A stretch of DNA of 64,000 nucleotides from Sphingobium xenophagum NBRC 107872 (GCF_000367345.1 NZ_BARE01000001.1:62001-126000), one strand, 5' to 3'. Shown: positions 8,668-17,658, counted from the first letter of the stretch. Notes: generated by a model from the letters alone, not told the origin. Numbers and translations are program-made.

Positions 8668-10845
8668 ATGAACAGCATCACTATCAGCACCGACGCCGAC
8701 GGTATCGCCACCTTGATGATCGACGTGCCGGACCAGTCGATGAACGTCATCGGCCCGGATTTCATCGCCGATCTGGACGCCGCGATCACCCGCATCGCGT
8801 CGGACGACGCGATCAAGGGCGCCGTGATCGCGTCGGGCAAGGATAGCGGCTTCATGGCCGGCATGGACCTTAAATATTTCGGCTCGATGCTTGCCACCAG
8901 CGATGGCAGCCGCCCGCAGCCCTCTGCGATCTTCGATCAGGTGTTCGTTCTCAACCAGCTGTTCCGCCGCCTCGAAACCTGTGGCAAGCCCATTGCCTGC
9001 GCGATCGAAGGTACCTGCGTGGGCGGGGGCTTTGAACTCGCCCTTGCCTGCCACCGCAGGATCGTCGGCGACAGCCCCAAAACCCGGCTTGGCCTGCCCG
9101 AAATCCTGATCGGCCTGTTCCCCGGCGGCGGCGGGTCGCAGCGTCTACCACGCCTCATCGGCGTGCAGGCTGCGCTCATGTACATGCTGCAAGGCAAGCT
9201 GTTCCGTCCCGCCGAAGCGGCGATGCTGAAAGCCGTCGATCAGGTCGTGCCGCAGGGCACGGCGCTGGAAACCGCGCGCGAATGGGTAAAGGCCAACCCC
9301 AACGCCGCGAGCCAGCCATGGGACGTCAAGGGTTTCAAATTTCCCGGCGGTGCGGGCGGGTTCAACCCCGCCTTCGTGCAGACCATGGTGGGCGCGCTGC
9401 CGATGACGCTCAAGCAGACCCAGCGTAACATGAATGCGCCCATCGCCTTGCTGTCGGCGGTCTATGAAGGGGCGATCCTGCCCTTCGACCGCGCGATCCG
9501 CGTCGAAAGCAAATATTTCGCCAGGGTCGCGGCCGATCCGCAGGCCGGCAACATGATCCGCAGCCTGTTCGTCAACAAGCAGGCCGCCGAACGCGGCGCG
9601 CGCCGGCCCAAGGACCAGCCCAAGGCCCCGACCATGAAGCTCGCCATGCTGGGCGCGGGCATGATGGGTGCAGGGATCGCCACCGTCGCCGCGCAGGCGG
9701 GGATGGAGGTCATCCTGTTCGACCGCGACATTGCCTATGCGCAAAAGGGCAAGGCGCATGTCGAATCCGTCCTGTCCAAGCGGCTTGGCAAGGGGATGAC
9801 GCCCGAAAAGCTGGCTGCCACCCTCGCCCGCGTCACGCCCACCGCAACCTATGCCGACCTGGCAGGCGCGGACTTCGTGATCGAAGCGGTGTTCGAGGAT
9901 GTCGCCATCAAGGCCGAAGTGACGAAGCAGGTCGAGGCTGTGCTTGGCCCAGACGTCATCTTCGGGTCCAACACCTCCACCCTGCCGATCACCAAGCTGG
10001 CGGGCGCATGGTCCAAGCCGGAAAATTTCATCGGCGTCCATTTCTTCTCGCCGGTCGAAAAAATGCCGCTGGTCGAAATCATCCTGGGCAAGCAGACTGG
10101 CCCCGCCGCCATTGCCAAGGCGCTCGATTTCGTCGCCCAGATCAAGAAAACGCCGATCGTCGTCAATGACTCGCGCGGTTTCTACACTTCGCGCTGCTTC
10201 GGCACCTATGTGCAGGAAGGTGCGGAACTGGTGGCCGAAGGGATCAATCCCGCGCTGATCGAAAATGCGGGCAAGCAATTGGGTATGCCCGTCGGCCCGC
10301 TCGCGGTCAGCGACGAAGTGTCGATCGAACTGGGTTACAAGGTAATGACGGCGGCCAAGAAGGAACTTGGCGACGCCTATGTCGCGCAACGTTCCGACGA
10401 TGTCATGACGCAGATGGTGGAACTCGATCGCCTGGGCCGCAAAAATGCCAAGGGATGGTATGACTATCCCGAAAATGGCAAGAAAGCGCTCTGGCCCGGT
10501 ATCGCCGATCTGTTCCCCCGTGCCGAGGATCAGCCGGATGTCGAGGCGGTCAAGGAGCGCCTTCTCTATCGCCAACTGGTCGAATGCGCCCGCTGTTTCG
10601 AGGAAGGCGTGCTGGAAACGCCTGAAGATGGGGACATTGGCGCGATCTTCGGCTGGGGCTTTGCGCCTTACACCGGCGGTCCCTTTGCCCATATGGACAC
10701 GGTCGGCATCGCCCATGTCGTTGCGGTGCTGGACCGGCTGGCAGCGACCCATGGCGATCGCTTCGCGCCCACGGCGCAACTGCGCGAGATGGCGTCCACC
10801 GGCGGCACATTCTACCGCCCTGCGCCATCCCGCGCTGCGGCATGA
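8668..10845 (+). CDS. fadB: FadB/FadJ-like enoyl-CoA hydratase / 3-hydroxyacyl-CoA dehydrogenase
   Basis: A 725-residue fusion carrying two beta-oxidation activities. The N-terminal crotonase part has MAGMDLKYF (63-71) for the oxyanion hole, Glu123 in GGGFELALACHRR and Glu145 in LGLPEILIGLFPGGGG. The NAD-binding dehydrogenase part begins at LGAGMMGAGIA (328-338), with the HAD His458 in GVHFFSPVEKMPLVE and Glu470 following. The C-terminal HAD domains continue to the end. The ATG at 8668 is preceded by GGGAGAGGAGATCAAA. An in-frame start 22 codons upstream would only translate the repeat element and is not used. It pairs with the thiolase gene to give a complete hydratase-dehydrogenase-thiolase set. 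Confidence 0.94.
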   Translation: MNSITISTDADGIATLMIDVPDQSMNVIGPDFIADLDAAITRIASDDAIKGAVIASGKDSGFMAGMDLKYFGSMLATSDGSRPQPSAIFDQVFVLNQLFRRLETCGKPIACAIEGTCVGGGFELALACHRRIVGDSPKTRLGLPEILIGLFPGGGGSQRLPRLIGVQAALMYMLQGKLFRPAEAAMLKAVDQVVPQGTALETAREWVKANPNAASQPWDVKGFKFPGGAGGFNPAFVQTMVGALPMTLKQTQRNMNAPIALLSAVYEGAILPFDRAIRVESKYFARVAADPQAGNMIRSLFVNKQAAERGARRPKDQPKAPTMKLAMLGAGMMGAGIATVAAQAGMEVILFDRDIAYAQKGKAHVESVLSKRLGKGMTPEKLAATLARVTPTATYADLAGADFVIEAVFEDVAIKAEVTKQVEAVLGPDVIFGSNTSTLPITKLAGAWSKPENFIGVHFFSPVEKMPLVEIILGKQTGPAAIAKALDFVAQIKKTPIVVNDSRGFYTSRCFGTYVQEGAELVAEGINPALIENAGKQLGMPVGPLAVSDEVSIELGYKVMTAAKKELGDAYVAQRSDDVMTQMVELDRLGRKNAKGWYDYPENGKKALWPGIADLFPRAEDQPDVEAVKERLLYRQLVECARCFEEGVLETPEDGDIGAIFGWGFAPYTGGPFAHMDTVGIAHVVAVLDRLAATHGDRFAPTAQLREMASTGGTFYRPAPSRAAA

Positions 10846-10875
10846 AAAGACTGTAAATCGTAGCGTCGCTCGTTT

Positions 10876-10904
10876 AGGTCTCCCCATGACATCTGGGGAG
10901 ACCT
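10876..10904 (+). terminator. Perfect 10-bp hairpin enclosing the galE ribosome site
   Basis: AGGTCTCCCC (10876-10885) pairs exactly with GGGGAGACCT (10895-10904) around a 9-nt loop, and ATTCTTT follows. It may end fadB transcription. The only Shine-Dalgarno-like sequence for galE, GGGGAG, is in its right arm, 11 nt before the ATG. Confidence 0.75.
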
Positions 10905-10911
10905 ATTCTTT

Positions 10912-11910
10912 ATGAGCGACAAACCGACGATCCTGGTAACAGGCGGCGCAGGCTATATCGGCAGCCACGCCGTATTGGCTCTGAAGGACGCCGGCTATGG
11001 CGTCGTCGTCATCGACAATCTTGTCACCGGGTTCGACTGGGCGGTGCCCGATGGCGTACCGCTGGTGCGTGGCGACATTGCCGATCAGCCTTTGGTCGAA
11101 GCCACCCTGCGCAAGCATGAAATCCGCGCGATCATGCATTTTGCAGGATCGGTCGTCGTGCCGGAGTCCGTCGAAAACCCGCTCAAATATTACCACAATA
11201 ACAGCGCCAAGACCCGCGACCTGATAGAGAGCGCGGTTCGCGTCGGCGTCAAACATTTCATCTTCTCTTCGACGGCCGCCACCTATGGTATTCCCGAAGA
11301 AAGCCCGGTCAAGGAAACGACGCCGCAACGGCCGATCAACCCGTACGGCATGTCGAAACTCATGACCGAATATATGCTGCGCGATGTCGCGGCGGCCCAT
11401 CCGATGAACTTTTGCGCCCTGCGCTATTTCAACGTCGCGGGGGCAGACCCGCAGGGACGCAGCGGCCAGTCGACCGCAGGCGCCACCCACCTCATCAAGG
11501 TCGCGGTTGAAGCGGCGCTCGGCAAGCGGGCTGGCGTCTCGGTTTTCGGCACGGACTTCGACACCCCTGACGGCACCGGGGTGCGCGACTATATCCATGT
11601 AACGGACCTTGCCGCCGCCCATGTCCTCGCCCTCGAAGCGCTGATGGCCGATCCCGCGCGCAGCCATCTGCTCAATTGCGGCTATGGCCGGGGCTTCTCC
11701 GTCCTTGAAGTGCTCGATGCGGTGGATCGTGTCACCAACATGACCATCAACCGCACCTTGGGACCGCGCCGCGCGGGCGATCCCGATGCGCTGATCTCCG
11801 ACAATCGCGCCATTCTGTCCACCTTCCCATGGGAACCGCGCTACGCCGATCTCGACCTCATCGTCCGCCACGCCCTGGCATGGGAGCGCAGCCTGAGCGA
11901 ACGCGCCTGA
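10912..11910 (+). CDS. galE: UDP-glucose 4-epimerase
   Basis: A 332-residue extended SDR that interconverts UDP-glucose and UDP-galactose for envelope polysaccharide synthesis. The NAD loop is TGGAGYIGSH (10-19). The catalytic residues line up as Ser120, Tyr145 and Lys149 (PYGMSK), with the spacing of E. coli Ser124, Tyr149 and Lys153. YFNVAGA and GVRDYIHVTDLA are GalE signatures. The start lies 7 nt after a perfect hairpin that contains the ribosome-binding bases, so translation may depend on hairpin opening. The stop overlaps the next gene's ATG by one base (TGATG), indicating coupling to the YbaK-type gene and 6-phosphogluconolactonase gene. Confidence 0.95.
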   Translation: MSDKPTILVTGGAGYIGSHAVLALKDAGYGVVVIDNLVTGFDWAVPDGVPLVRGDIADQPLVEATLRKHEIRAIMHFAGSVVVPESVENPLKYYHNNSAKTRDLIESAVRVGVKHFIFSSTAATYGIPEESPVKETTPQRPINPYGMSKLMTEYMLRDVAAAHPMNFCALRYFNVAGADPQGRSGQSTAGATHLIKVAVEAALGKRAGVSVFGTDFDTPDGTGVRDYIHVTDLAAAHVLALEALMADPARSHLLNCGYGRGFSVLEVLDAVDRVTNMTINRTLGPRRAGDPDALISDNRAILSTFPWEPRYADLDLIVRHALAWERSLSERA

Positions 11911-12386
11911 TGAGCGAAGCCTCCGTACGCGCCTGGTTCGCTGCAAATGCGCCGGACATCGCGATCATCGACCAGGGCGTCAGCACAGCTACCGTGCTGG
12001 AGGCAGCGCAGGCGCTGGGCGTCGAGCCTGCTCGCATCGCCAAGACGCTGTCGCTGCGCGTCGGTGACACCGTCGCCTTGGTCTGCGCCCGCGGCGATGC
12101 CCGCCTGCATAACGCCAAGGCGAAAGCCGCGCTCGGCGCCAAACCCCGCATGCTTGGTGCTGACGAAGTCGAAGCCATCACCGGCCACCCGGTCGGCGGC
12201 GTCTGCCCCTTCGGCCTCGCTGCGCCGCTCCCGGTCTATTGCGACATCTCGCTCCAAGCCTTCGCCACCGTCTTTCCCGCCGCCGGTTCACGCACCAGTT
12301 CGGTCGAACTCACCCCCGCCCGCCTCGCGCAACTGACTGACGCTACATGGATCGACATCTGCACCCTGCCTGAAACCGTGGAATAA
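11910..12386 (+). CDS. YbaK/EbsC-type aminoacyl-tRNA deacylase
   Basis: A 158-residue single-domain protein of the prolyl-tRNA editing superfamily, which hydrolyses mischarged tRNAs such as Cys-tRNA(Pro). The core strand ARIAKTLSLRVGD supplies the Lys of the INS/YbaK active site. HNAKAKAALG, EVEAITGHPVGGVCPFGL and the late DISL strand match the family. The start at 11910 is fixed by the one-base TGATG overlap with galE; a longer in-frame version would run inside galE. The 6-phosphogluconolactonase gene follows after 4 nt, so galE, this gene and pgl form one transcription unit. Which tRNA it edits is not visible. Confidence 0.88.
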   Translation: MSEASVRAWFAANAPDIAIIDQGVSTATVLEAAQALGVEPARIAKTLSLRVGDTVALVCARGDARLHNAKAKAALGAKPRMLGADEVEAITGHPVGGVCPFGLAAPLPVYCDISLQAFATVFPAAGSRTSSVELTPARLAQLTDATWIDICTLPETVE

Positions 12387-12390
12387 TCAC

Positions 12391-13080
12391 ATGCCGACAG
12401 AGTATCATTTCACCGACGGTGGTGCAGCCGCTGCCGACCTCGCCACCCGCATCGCGACCCTGCTGAGCGAAGCGATCGCAGCGCGCGGCACTGCCAGCCT
12501 CGCTTTGTCCGGTGGCCGGTCGCCAAAGCCCGTGCTGGAGGCACTCGCCCGCACCCCGCTCGACTGGAGCAAGATTGTCGTAACTTTGGTCGACGAACGC
12601 TGGGTGGCGCCCGATGCGCCCGACAGCAATGAACGGCTGCTGCGCGATACCCTGCTGACCGGCCCGGCCGCCGCCGCGCACTTCGTGCCGATGAAAAATG
12701 ACGCGGCAGATGCTTATGCAGGCCAGCCCGTCGTCGAAGCCGCCTTCGCCGCCATTCCCTGGCCGCTCGACATAGTGCTGCTGGGCATGGGGGAGGATGG
12801 CCACACCGCCTCGCTCTTTCCCGCTGCGGCGGAACTGGCCGATGGCCTATCGAGCACCGCCCGCACCATCGCGGTCACGCCCCCCGCAGCGCCGCACCAG
12901 CGCCTCTCGCTGACCGCCAGCGCCATATTGGCCGCGCGCCACATCTTTCTGCAAATCAGCGGCGACGCCAAGAAGGCGGTCTATGCCCAAGCGCTGGAGG
13001 ATGGCCCGGTCGAAACACTGCCTATCCGCCTTGCCCTGCTTCAGGCGCAGACGCCGGTGGAAGTCTGGATCAGCGCCTGA
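12391..13080 (+). CDS. pgl: 6-phosphogluconolactonase
   Basis: A 229-residue DevB-type lactonase that hydrolyses 6-phosphogluconolactone in the oxidative pentose phosphate and Entner-Doudoroff routes. Signatures are LALSGGRSP (about 37-45), the LVDERWV segment followed by DSNERLLRD, and GMGEDGHTASLFP. The length is normal for the bacterial enzyme. It ends a three-gene run behind galE and the YbaK-like gene. No zwf, edd or edaA is present in the window, so it is detached from the usual sphingomonad Entner-Doudoroff cluster. A compound inverted repeat follows immediately and probably ends transcription from both sides. Confidence 0.95.
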   Translation: MPTEYHFTDGGAAAADLATRIATLLSEAIAARGTASLALSGGRSPKPVLEALARTPLDWSKIVVTLVDERWVAPDAPDSNERLLRDTLLTGPAAAAHFVPMKNDAADAYAGQPVVEAAFAAIPWPLDIVLLGMGEDGHTASLFPAAAELADGLSSTARTIAVTPPAAPHQRLSLTASAILAARHIFLQISGDAKKAVYAQALEDGPVETLPIRLALLQAQTPVEVWISA

Positions 13081-13091
13081 AAAGGCTTCCC

Positions 13092-13150
13092 CTGGCAGGA
13101 GAGGATTGACGACGAAACGCCGCCTCCCCCCGGAAGCGGCGTCCTGCCAG
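13092..13150. terminator. Nested double hairpin between convergent genes
   Basis: The outer arms CTGGCAGGA (13092-13100) and TCCTGCCAG (13142-13150) enclose an inner hairpin, ACGCCGC (13117-13123) with GCGGCGT (13136-13142). It sits between pgl (+) and the minus-strand gene ending at 13153 and likely serves both as terminator. Confidence 0.6.
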
Positions 13151-13152
13151 CC

Positions 13153-13701
13153 TTAGTTGGCTTTGCTCATATCCACCTTCTCGACCCATTCGGGGTAGAA
13201 GGTCGGCTCACGGTTGGACCAGCCAGCCGCCGTCGCCGCCGCTTCGCTGATCGACTGAAGCAGCGTACGACGCTTTTCGGGATGCAGATGCGGCAGACTG
13301 GCCGCCGCGCAGAAAGCGCCTGGAAGCCAGGGCCGTGCCCCCGCACCCAGCAGCCGCTCATAAAGAAAACGATAGGCCGAAAAACTTGCCAGCCGGTCCT
13401 GCCCCAGATCGAAGGCGGAGATGGTAACGAGCGGCGCCATGAATGGCTCGACCTGGTCCAGCCCACTATCATCGGGCACGCGCGCCTTGATCTCCTCGAT
13501 CCGACCATAGATCCGCGCCTGCGCACGGATGGAGGCTTCCTCCACCATGTCGCGCGACCACAGCTTCATGGCATCGCGACGATGCAGGCCAATATCCAGC
13601 GACCGACGAATATAGCGTTGCGTGGCAGACGGGAAACTGGCGAATTCACGCAATTCAGCCAAGGTTACGGCCCCGTCCGCAGGTCTTGCACTCGTACCCA
13701 T
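13153..13701 (-). CDS. Conserved hypothetical protein
   Basis: I do not recognise a family. The 182-residue product is soluble, without signal peptide or membrane segment. Its helix-rich N-terminal half contains FPSATQRYIRRSLDIGLHRR and a central stretch of charged residues. A C-terminal region follows with HLHPEKRRTLLQSISEAAA and a tail ending VDMSKAN. I chose the ATG at 13701 because GGAGG lies 8 nt before it. The ATG at 13707 would leave only 2 nt, and a TTG at 13722 lacks a site. It is convergent with pgl and stands alone. Codon usage matches neighbouring genes, so it is probably a real host gene of unknown role. Confidence 0.75.
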   Translation of the reverse strand: MGTSARPADGAVTLAELREFASFPSATQRYIRRSLDIGLHRRDAMKLWSRDMVEEASIRAQARIYGRIEEIKARVPDDSGLDQVEPFMAPLVTISAFDLGQDRLASFSAYRFLYERLLGAGARPWLPGAFCAAASLPHLHPEKRRTLLQSISEAAATAAGWSNREPTFYPEWVEKVDMSKAN

Positions 13702-13850
13702 TGTCATGCCCTCCGACTCCAAGTCGATCGTAGGAACATGCGCCTCTTATGGTTGCTAAAGGCTTAAGCGCCTGTTCCACGGCCATTCACAACGGACCAG
13801 ATTTTGTTGTGCGGCGCAACATGAAAATTTGGCCTCGGTTGCGCAATCTT

Positions 13851-14105
13851 TCACGCGCCCGTTTGTCGCTCCAGCACTGCGCCGATCATGCTGCGCCACA
13901 CCGCCACGTCGCCCGCCTGCGCCATCTGCGCGTCCGGTTCGCGGAGGGTGTGCAATATTGCATAGGCATCATCGACATGACTGGGCCACGCCGCATCCAC
14001 CGCGCCTGCCGCATGGGGATCACTGCCGCCGCCATTCAGGCTAAGCTGACGGCCGGCAAGAACGCGGGCTATGCGTTCGATCGCGGGGGTGGCAGATGTC
14101 GGCAT
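13851..14105 (-). CDS. Small conserved hypothetical protein
   Basis: An 84-residue product starting MPTSATPAIERIARVLAG with GSDPHAAGAVDAAWPSHVDDA in the middle and LREPDAQMA near the end. It looks like a compact helical protein with no signal peptide or cysteine. From memory, proteins of this pattern recur in sphingomonads without assigned function; I cannot verify that here. GAGGAGC lies about 9 nt before the ATG. It is on the same strand as the 182-residue hypothetical gene but separated from it by about 150 bp. Function unknown. Confidence 0.65.
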   Translation of the reverse strand: MPTSATPAIERIARVLAGRQLSLNGGGSDPHAAGAVDAAWPSHVDDAYAILHTLREPDAQMAQAGDVAVWRSMIGAVLERQTGA

Positions 14106-14187
14106 GGATGATCGCTCCTCTCAAAAACGCAGGTGCGTATTCGCAGTCCCGCGAAGCAAAACTAGCATGATTTGCGGCAAAGAACCA

Positions 14188-14400
14188 TCAATCCTGCCCT
14201 TCCTTGAAGCCCGACGAAGGCACTGGATCGCCCTTGTCACCCGGACGGGTGGCTGCTGGCGGATCGGACGCGTCCATCGAATCCTTCAACCCTTCGTCCA
14301 GCTTCTCTTCCTCGCTCAGCACATGATCCTGAGCATCGGATTCACGCGCATCGCCCGCTTCCTCGCGACTGTTGGGGCGGACATCATCCTGATCGTTCAT
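14188..14400 (-). CDS. Small acidic, probably disordered protein
   Basis: A 70-residue protein starting MNDQDDVRPNSREEAGDARE and ending SSGFKEGQD. It is dominated by Asp, Glu, Lys, Ser and Pro, with no hydrophobic core, so it is likely unstructured. GAAGGAGAGTGTG right before the ATG at 14400 is a strong ribosome site, which favours a real gene and excludes a longer version beginning at 14463. It lies head to head with the LytS-type kinase gene across about 135 bp. Such acidic small proteins are often stress related in sphingomonads, but nothing in this sequence shows a function. Confidence 0.7.
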   Translation of the reverse strand: MNDQDDVRPNSREEAGDARESDAQDHVLSEEEKLDEGLKDSMDASDPPAATRPGDKGDPVPSSGFKEGQD

Positions 14401-14534
14401 CACACTCTCCTTCTTGCCTGTTTCAACGGGCGGCGACGGGCGGCGGTTCCCATGTTCGACCAACGGGCGGGGCAGTTCGACCAGCTACCGTGCCATGGGG
14501 CGACATTTCCCCCGCCAGCGCGTAAAAGGTGAAG

Positions 14535-15647
14535 ATGACAAGCCTTCCCGACGATGGCGAACGCGGCGTATCCCCCGCGATCGCGCTTTATTCCATTCTT
14601 GGTTTCTGGCTCTTTTACGCCATACTCGTAACCCTGCGCGCCGCCGTGATGGGCTTTGAATCGCAGGGCGAACTGGGTATTCGCCGCGCCGTCGTCACGG
14701 TGATCGGCATAGTCGTCACATGGGTTCTCTACTTGGTGCTGCGCCGCTTCGACGCCAAGCCTTTAAGCGTCCGCATCGTCGCCGCCTTCTCGCTCGCCGC
14801 CCCCTTCGCGCTCGCCATGGCGTCTGCCAATTTCTACATGTTCAACGTCTATGACCCGGTGAATATCTTCACCGACGGCGATCGGGGCAAATATGCCAGC
14901 GAAGAGGCTTTTGCCCTGATCCAGATCGTCGAAGATGCGATCAGCCGCTATTTCTTCCTCGCCGCCTGGGCTGGCCTCTATCTCGCCTTGTCCTACGCCA
15001 GCGAAGCCCATCGGACGGAACGCCGCGCTGCCCGGCTGGAGCGCGCGGCCCAGCAGGCCGAACTGCGTTCACTGCGCTATCAGGTGAACCCGCATTTCCT
15101 GTTCAACACGCTCAACTCCCTCTCCTCCCTCATCATGAAAGACAGGCGGGACGAGGCGGAGCAGATGATCATGTCACTCTCCAACTTTTACCGCACCAGC
15201 CTGACCGGCGATCCGCTGGACGACGTGCCGTTGGAGGAGGAAGTCCATCTCCAGAAACTCTATCTCGATATTGAGGGGGTTCGCTTCCCCGACCGGCTGA
15301 ATACGGTGATCGATATTCCTCCCGGCCTGATGAGCGCTTGCGTCCCCGGCCTCATCCTCCAGCCGCTCGTCGAAAATGCCATAAAATATGGCGTCTCGCG
15401 CACCTCCAGCCCGGTCGAGATCCGTATCACCGCAAGGGAAGATGGTGGATTGATGCACATCGCCGTCACCGACGATGGCGACAACCCGCCCAGCCTGTCG
15501 GACAGCGGCAGCGGCATTGGCCTTGCCAATGTGCGGGACAGGCTGTCGGCGCGCTTTGGCGATCAGGGCCAGATCGCCTATGGTCCGCGCGAGGAGAAAG
15601 GATTTTCCGTCCTCCTCACCCTACCCATTATCCGCCGGGGTTGCTGA
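14535..15647 (+). CDS. LytS-type sensor histidine kinase
   Basis: A membrane histidine kinase of 370 residues. Four predicted transmembrane helices span about 15-38, 51-70, 80-98 and 139-156. A coiled segment of Arg/Ala-rich sequence then leads to the His_kinase box LRYQVNPHFLFNTLNSL with phospho-acceptor His187. A C-terminal HATPase follows, with LVENAIKYG and GSGIGLANVRDRL. There is no periplasmic sensor domain, so a membrane-linked signal is likely. I chose the ATG at 14535, preceded by AAAGGTGAAG; a GTG at 14529 is the alternative. The LytTR regulator starts 5 nt after its stop, so the two form a two-component pair. Confidence 0.92.
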   Translation: MTSLPDDGERGVSPAIALYSILGFWLFYAILVTLRAAVMGFESQGELGIRRAVVTVIGIVVTWVLYLVLRRFDAKPLSVRIVAAFSLAAPFALAMASANFYMFNVYDPVNIFTDGDRGKYASEEAFALIQIVEDAISRYFFLAAWAGLYLALSYASEAHRTERRAARLERAAQQAELRSLRYQVNPHFLFNTLNSLSSLIMKDRRDEAEQMIMSLSNFYRTSLTGDPLDDVPLEEEVHLQKLYLDIEGVRFPDRLNTVIDIPPGLMSACVPGLILQPLVENAIKYGVSRTSSPVEIRITAREDGGLMHIAVTDDGDNPPSLSDSGSGIGLANVRDRLSARFGDQGQIAYGPREEKGFSVLLTLPIIRRGC

Positions 15648-15652
15648 CGCCC

Positions 15653-16396
15653 ATGTCCATCCGCACCATGATCGTTGACGATGAACCGCTTGCCGTCGAG
15701 CGGCTCCAGATGCTGTGCGCGCGTGAACCGCGCATCGCGCTTGTGGGCACCGCCACCGATGGCGAAGCTGCGCTACGCCTGATCGAAGGATTGAAGCCCG
15801 ACCTTGTCATGCTCGACATCGCCATGCCGTTGCTCGACGGCATCGGCGTTGCCCGCGCGGTCGGGCGCATGGGCATCCGCCCGGCCGTCATCTTCGTTAC
15901 CGCCTTTGAAGGGTTCGCGGTCGAAGCCTTCGACCTGGCCGCCATCGATTATATGCTCAAGCCCGTGGCGCACGATCGCCTGACCCGCGCCATCGACCGG
16001 GTCGAGGCAGTGTTGCGCAATCGCGCGCCCGAAGGCATCCCTGCACCCGCCGAACCCCAACCCGACTGGGCCGAAGAATTCTGGGTGCCCCATCGTTCCG
16101 AACTGATCCGCATCGCCACTGACCAGATCGACCGGATCGAAGCAGAGCGCGACTATATGCGCCTGCATGTCGGCAGCCACAGCTATCTGCTGCACCAGAC
16201 GATCAGCAGCCTGGAGGAGCGGCTCGATCCGCAGCAGTTCGTGCGTCTCCACCGTTCCCACATCGTCCGGCGCGATCATATTGCGCGCCTGCGCCATGAC
16301 GGCAGCGGCGTCTGGTTCGCCGCGCTCGTCGACGGTAACGAAATCCGCATTGGCCGCACCTTCCTGGCGAACGCCCGTGCCATGACGGGACGCTGA
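15653..16396 (+). CDS. LytTR-family response regulator
   Basis: A 247-residue regulator. The receiver domain has the acidic pair DDEP (9-12), phospho-acceptor Asp55 in LVMLDIAMP, and Lys in YMLKPV. A C-terminal LytTR DNA-binding domain covers about 140-247, including DRIEAERDYMRLH and FVRLHRSHIVRRDHI. It is partnered with the adjacent LytS-type kinase. LytTR proteins bind pairs of short direct repeats and often control envelope or secreted-protein genes. Here the convergent UrcA gene follows, but nothing shows it is a target. The start ATG is 5 nt after the kinase stop. Confidence 0.93.
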   Translation: MSIRTMIVDDEPLAVERLQMLCAREPRIALVGTATDGEAALRLIEGLKPDLVMLDIAMPLLDGIGVARAVGRMGIRPAVIFVTAFEGFAVEAFDLAAIDYMLKPVAHDRLTRAIDRVEAVLRNRAPEGIPAPAEPQPDWAEEFWVPHRSELIRIATDQIDRIEAERDYMRLHVGSHSYLLHQTISSLEERLDPQQFVRLHRSHIVRRDHIARLRHDGSGVWFAALVDGNEIRIGRTFLANARAMTGR

Positions 16397-16434
16397 GGCG
16401 GAACAACGGCGCGTCGCCCTGCCCTCACGCAAAA

Positions 16435-16456
16435 AAGCCCGGCATTGGCCGGGCTT
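16435..16456. terminator. Bidirectional intrinsic terminator
   Basis: AAGCCCGGC (16435-16443) pairs with GCCGGGCTT (16448-16456) around ATTG. It is preceded by an A-run (16431-16436) and followed by CTT. The A-run gives a U-tract on the minus strand, so it can serve both the LytTR gene and the convergent UrcA gene. Confidence 0.85.
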
Positions 16457-16484
16457 CTTCACGATTTGGCGGGTATACCGGCAA

Positions 16485-16817
16485 TCAGTTCTGCATGCCC
16501 TTCGCGCCTGCATCGGCATAGCGTTCGCTGGTTTCGGCGCGAGCGATGGCGGCGTTGACCGGCGCTTCGACATGCGCGACCGCCTGCGTCTTGCATGCCT
16601 GCTTGGTGGCATAGTCGGTCGACTTGCAAACCTGGTTTGCCGCGCGGGAAATGCGCTGACGCAATTCCCGCTGGTCGGACGCCTTGGACAGGTTCAGGTC
16701 GCCATGGCGCACTTCGCTCGTGCGGCCATTGGATATAAATTCACCAGCCGAAGCCGAACCGGCGGTGGCGATCAGCGCGAAGGAACCGAGCGCGGCGAAA
16801 AGGGTCGAACAGAACAT
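16485..16817 (-). CDS. UrcA family secreted protein
   Basis: A 110-residue exported protein. A signal peptide ends at about residue 24 (SASA/GEF). The mature part carries the UrcA pattern VRHGDLNLS, then LRQRISRAANQVC with Cys64 and a second Cys75, which probably form a disulfide. UrcA proteins are small periplasmic proteins found mainly in alphaproteobacteria, especially sphingomonads and Caulobacter relatives; their function is not settled. It stands alone, convergent with the LytTR regulator across a shared terminator. Confidence 0.88.
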   Translation of the reverse strand: MFCSTLFAALGSFALIATAGSASAGEFISNGRTSEVRHGDLNLSKASDQRELRQRISRAANQVCKSTDYATKQACKTQAVAHVEAPVNAAIARAETSERYADAGAKGMQN

Positions 16818-17202
16818 GGGCTTATCTCCTCAAATCTGCTGTGGCTCAATCGCCACTTATCGACCACCGCCTGTTAGGGGCGGGCGGCGGTCCGGGTGCG
16901 AACGGGGCGGGCCTGGGGGTCATTTGGGGTCGGCGCCGTCTCCCGTTCGCCCACCCTGTTTAGGCGCGGGCCGATGATGACGCCCGCCTGGTTCGACCGG
17001 CGGCACTCCGCATCGGCCAACGACGCTCCCATCGACAAAGCGCCGCACGGCTCGGACAAACAGCGCGACGAACGACATGAACAAGCCGCCAAACGACATT
17101 TGCCGTAACGGAAAGCGGGAATCGCAACGAATGGCGGATGCGGAATTCGCTCGCCTGCAACAGCAGGGTCAGCGCATCGGTCCGCGCCAGCCAGACGCGA
17201 AA

Positions 17203-17234
17203 ACGCCCCCGGCGCAAGGGATGGCCGGGGGCGT
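17203..17234 (-). terminator. Orphan intrinsic terminator on the minus strand
   Basis: ACGCCCCCGGC and GCCGGGGGCGT are exact complements of 11 bp around a 10-nt loop. Read on the minus strand, the stem runs into TTTTCGC. It would end a transcript coming from the uvrA side, where no gene is assigned. Confidence 0.65.
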
Positions 17235-17658
17235 ATCCAGGATGCTGTCGGGCACCGGGATCGGGATGAACTGTTGCGGAAAAGACGGTGCGACATGGGC
17301 ACAGCCGTTTTCTGCATGGCGCTCATCATAGCTGCAATGCCGCTGCGCGAACGCGCCGTTCGACAACCTGCCCCGGCAATACGCCCGGCGGCATTCCCCG
17401 GCGACAAACCGCCGACCGACATCCACCAACGACATGGGACGCGCCGTTGGCTGCGATCCTGCGTTGGCCGGGACAGGATGAATCGGTCGACAGGACGCTA
17501 CGTCATGGCCGACAAAATCGGCAATGATGCGCAAATCAACGCCCATGTCTTTGGTACAGGGCCGCCAGCTTTGCGCTCCACGATGCGGATTTTCCCTTCT
17601 CAAATCCCTGCTCCCGTCCCATCTGTCGGGACGATCGGCAGATGGACTTGCCCGAACA

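Noticed and set aside
9145-10887. 580-codon open frame on the minus strand
   Set aside because: Antisense to fadB, low-complexity composition, no ribosome site.
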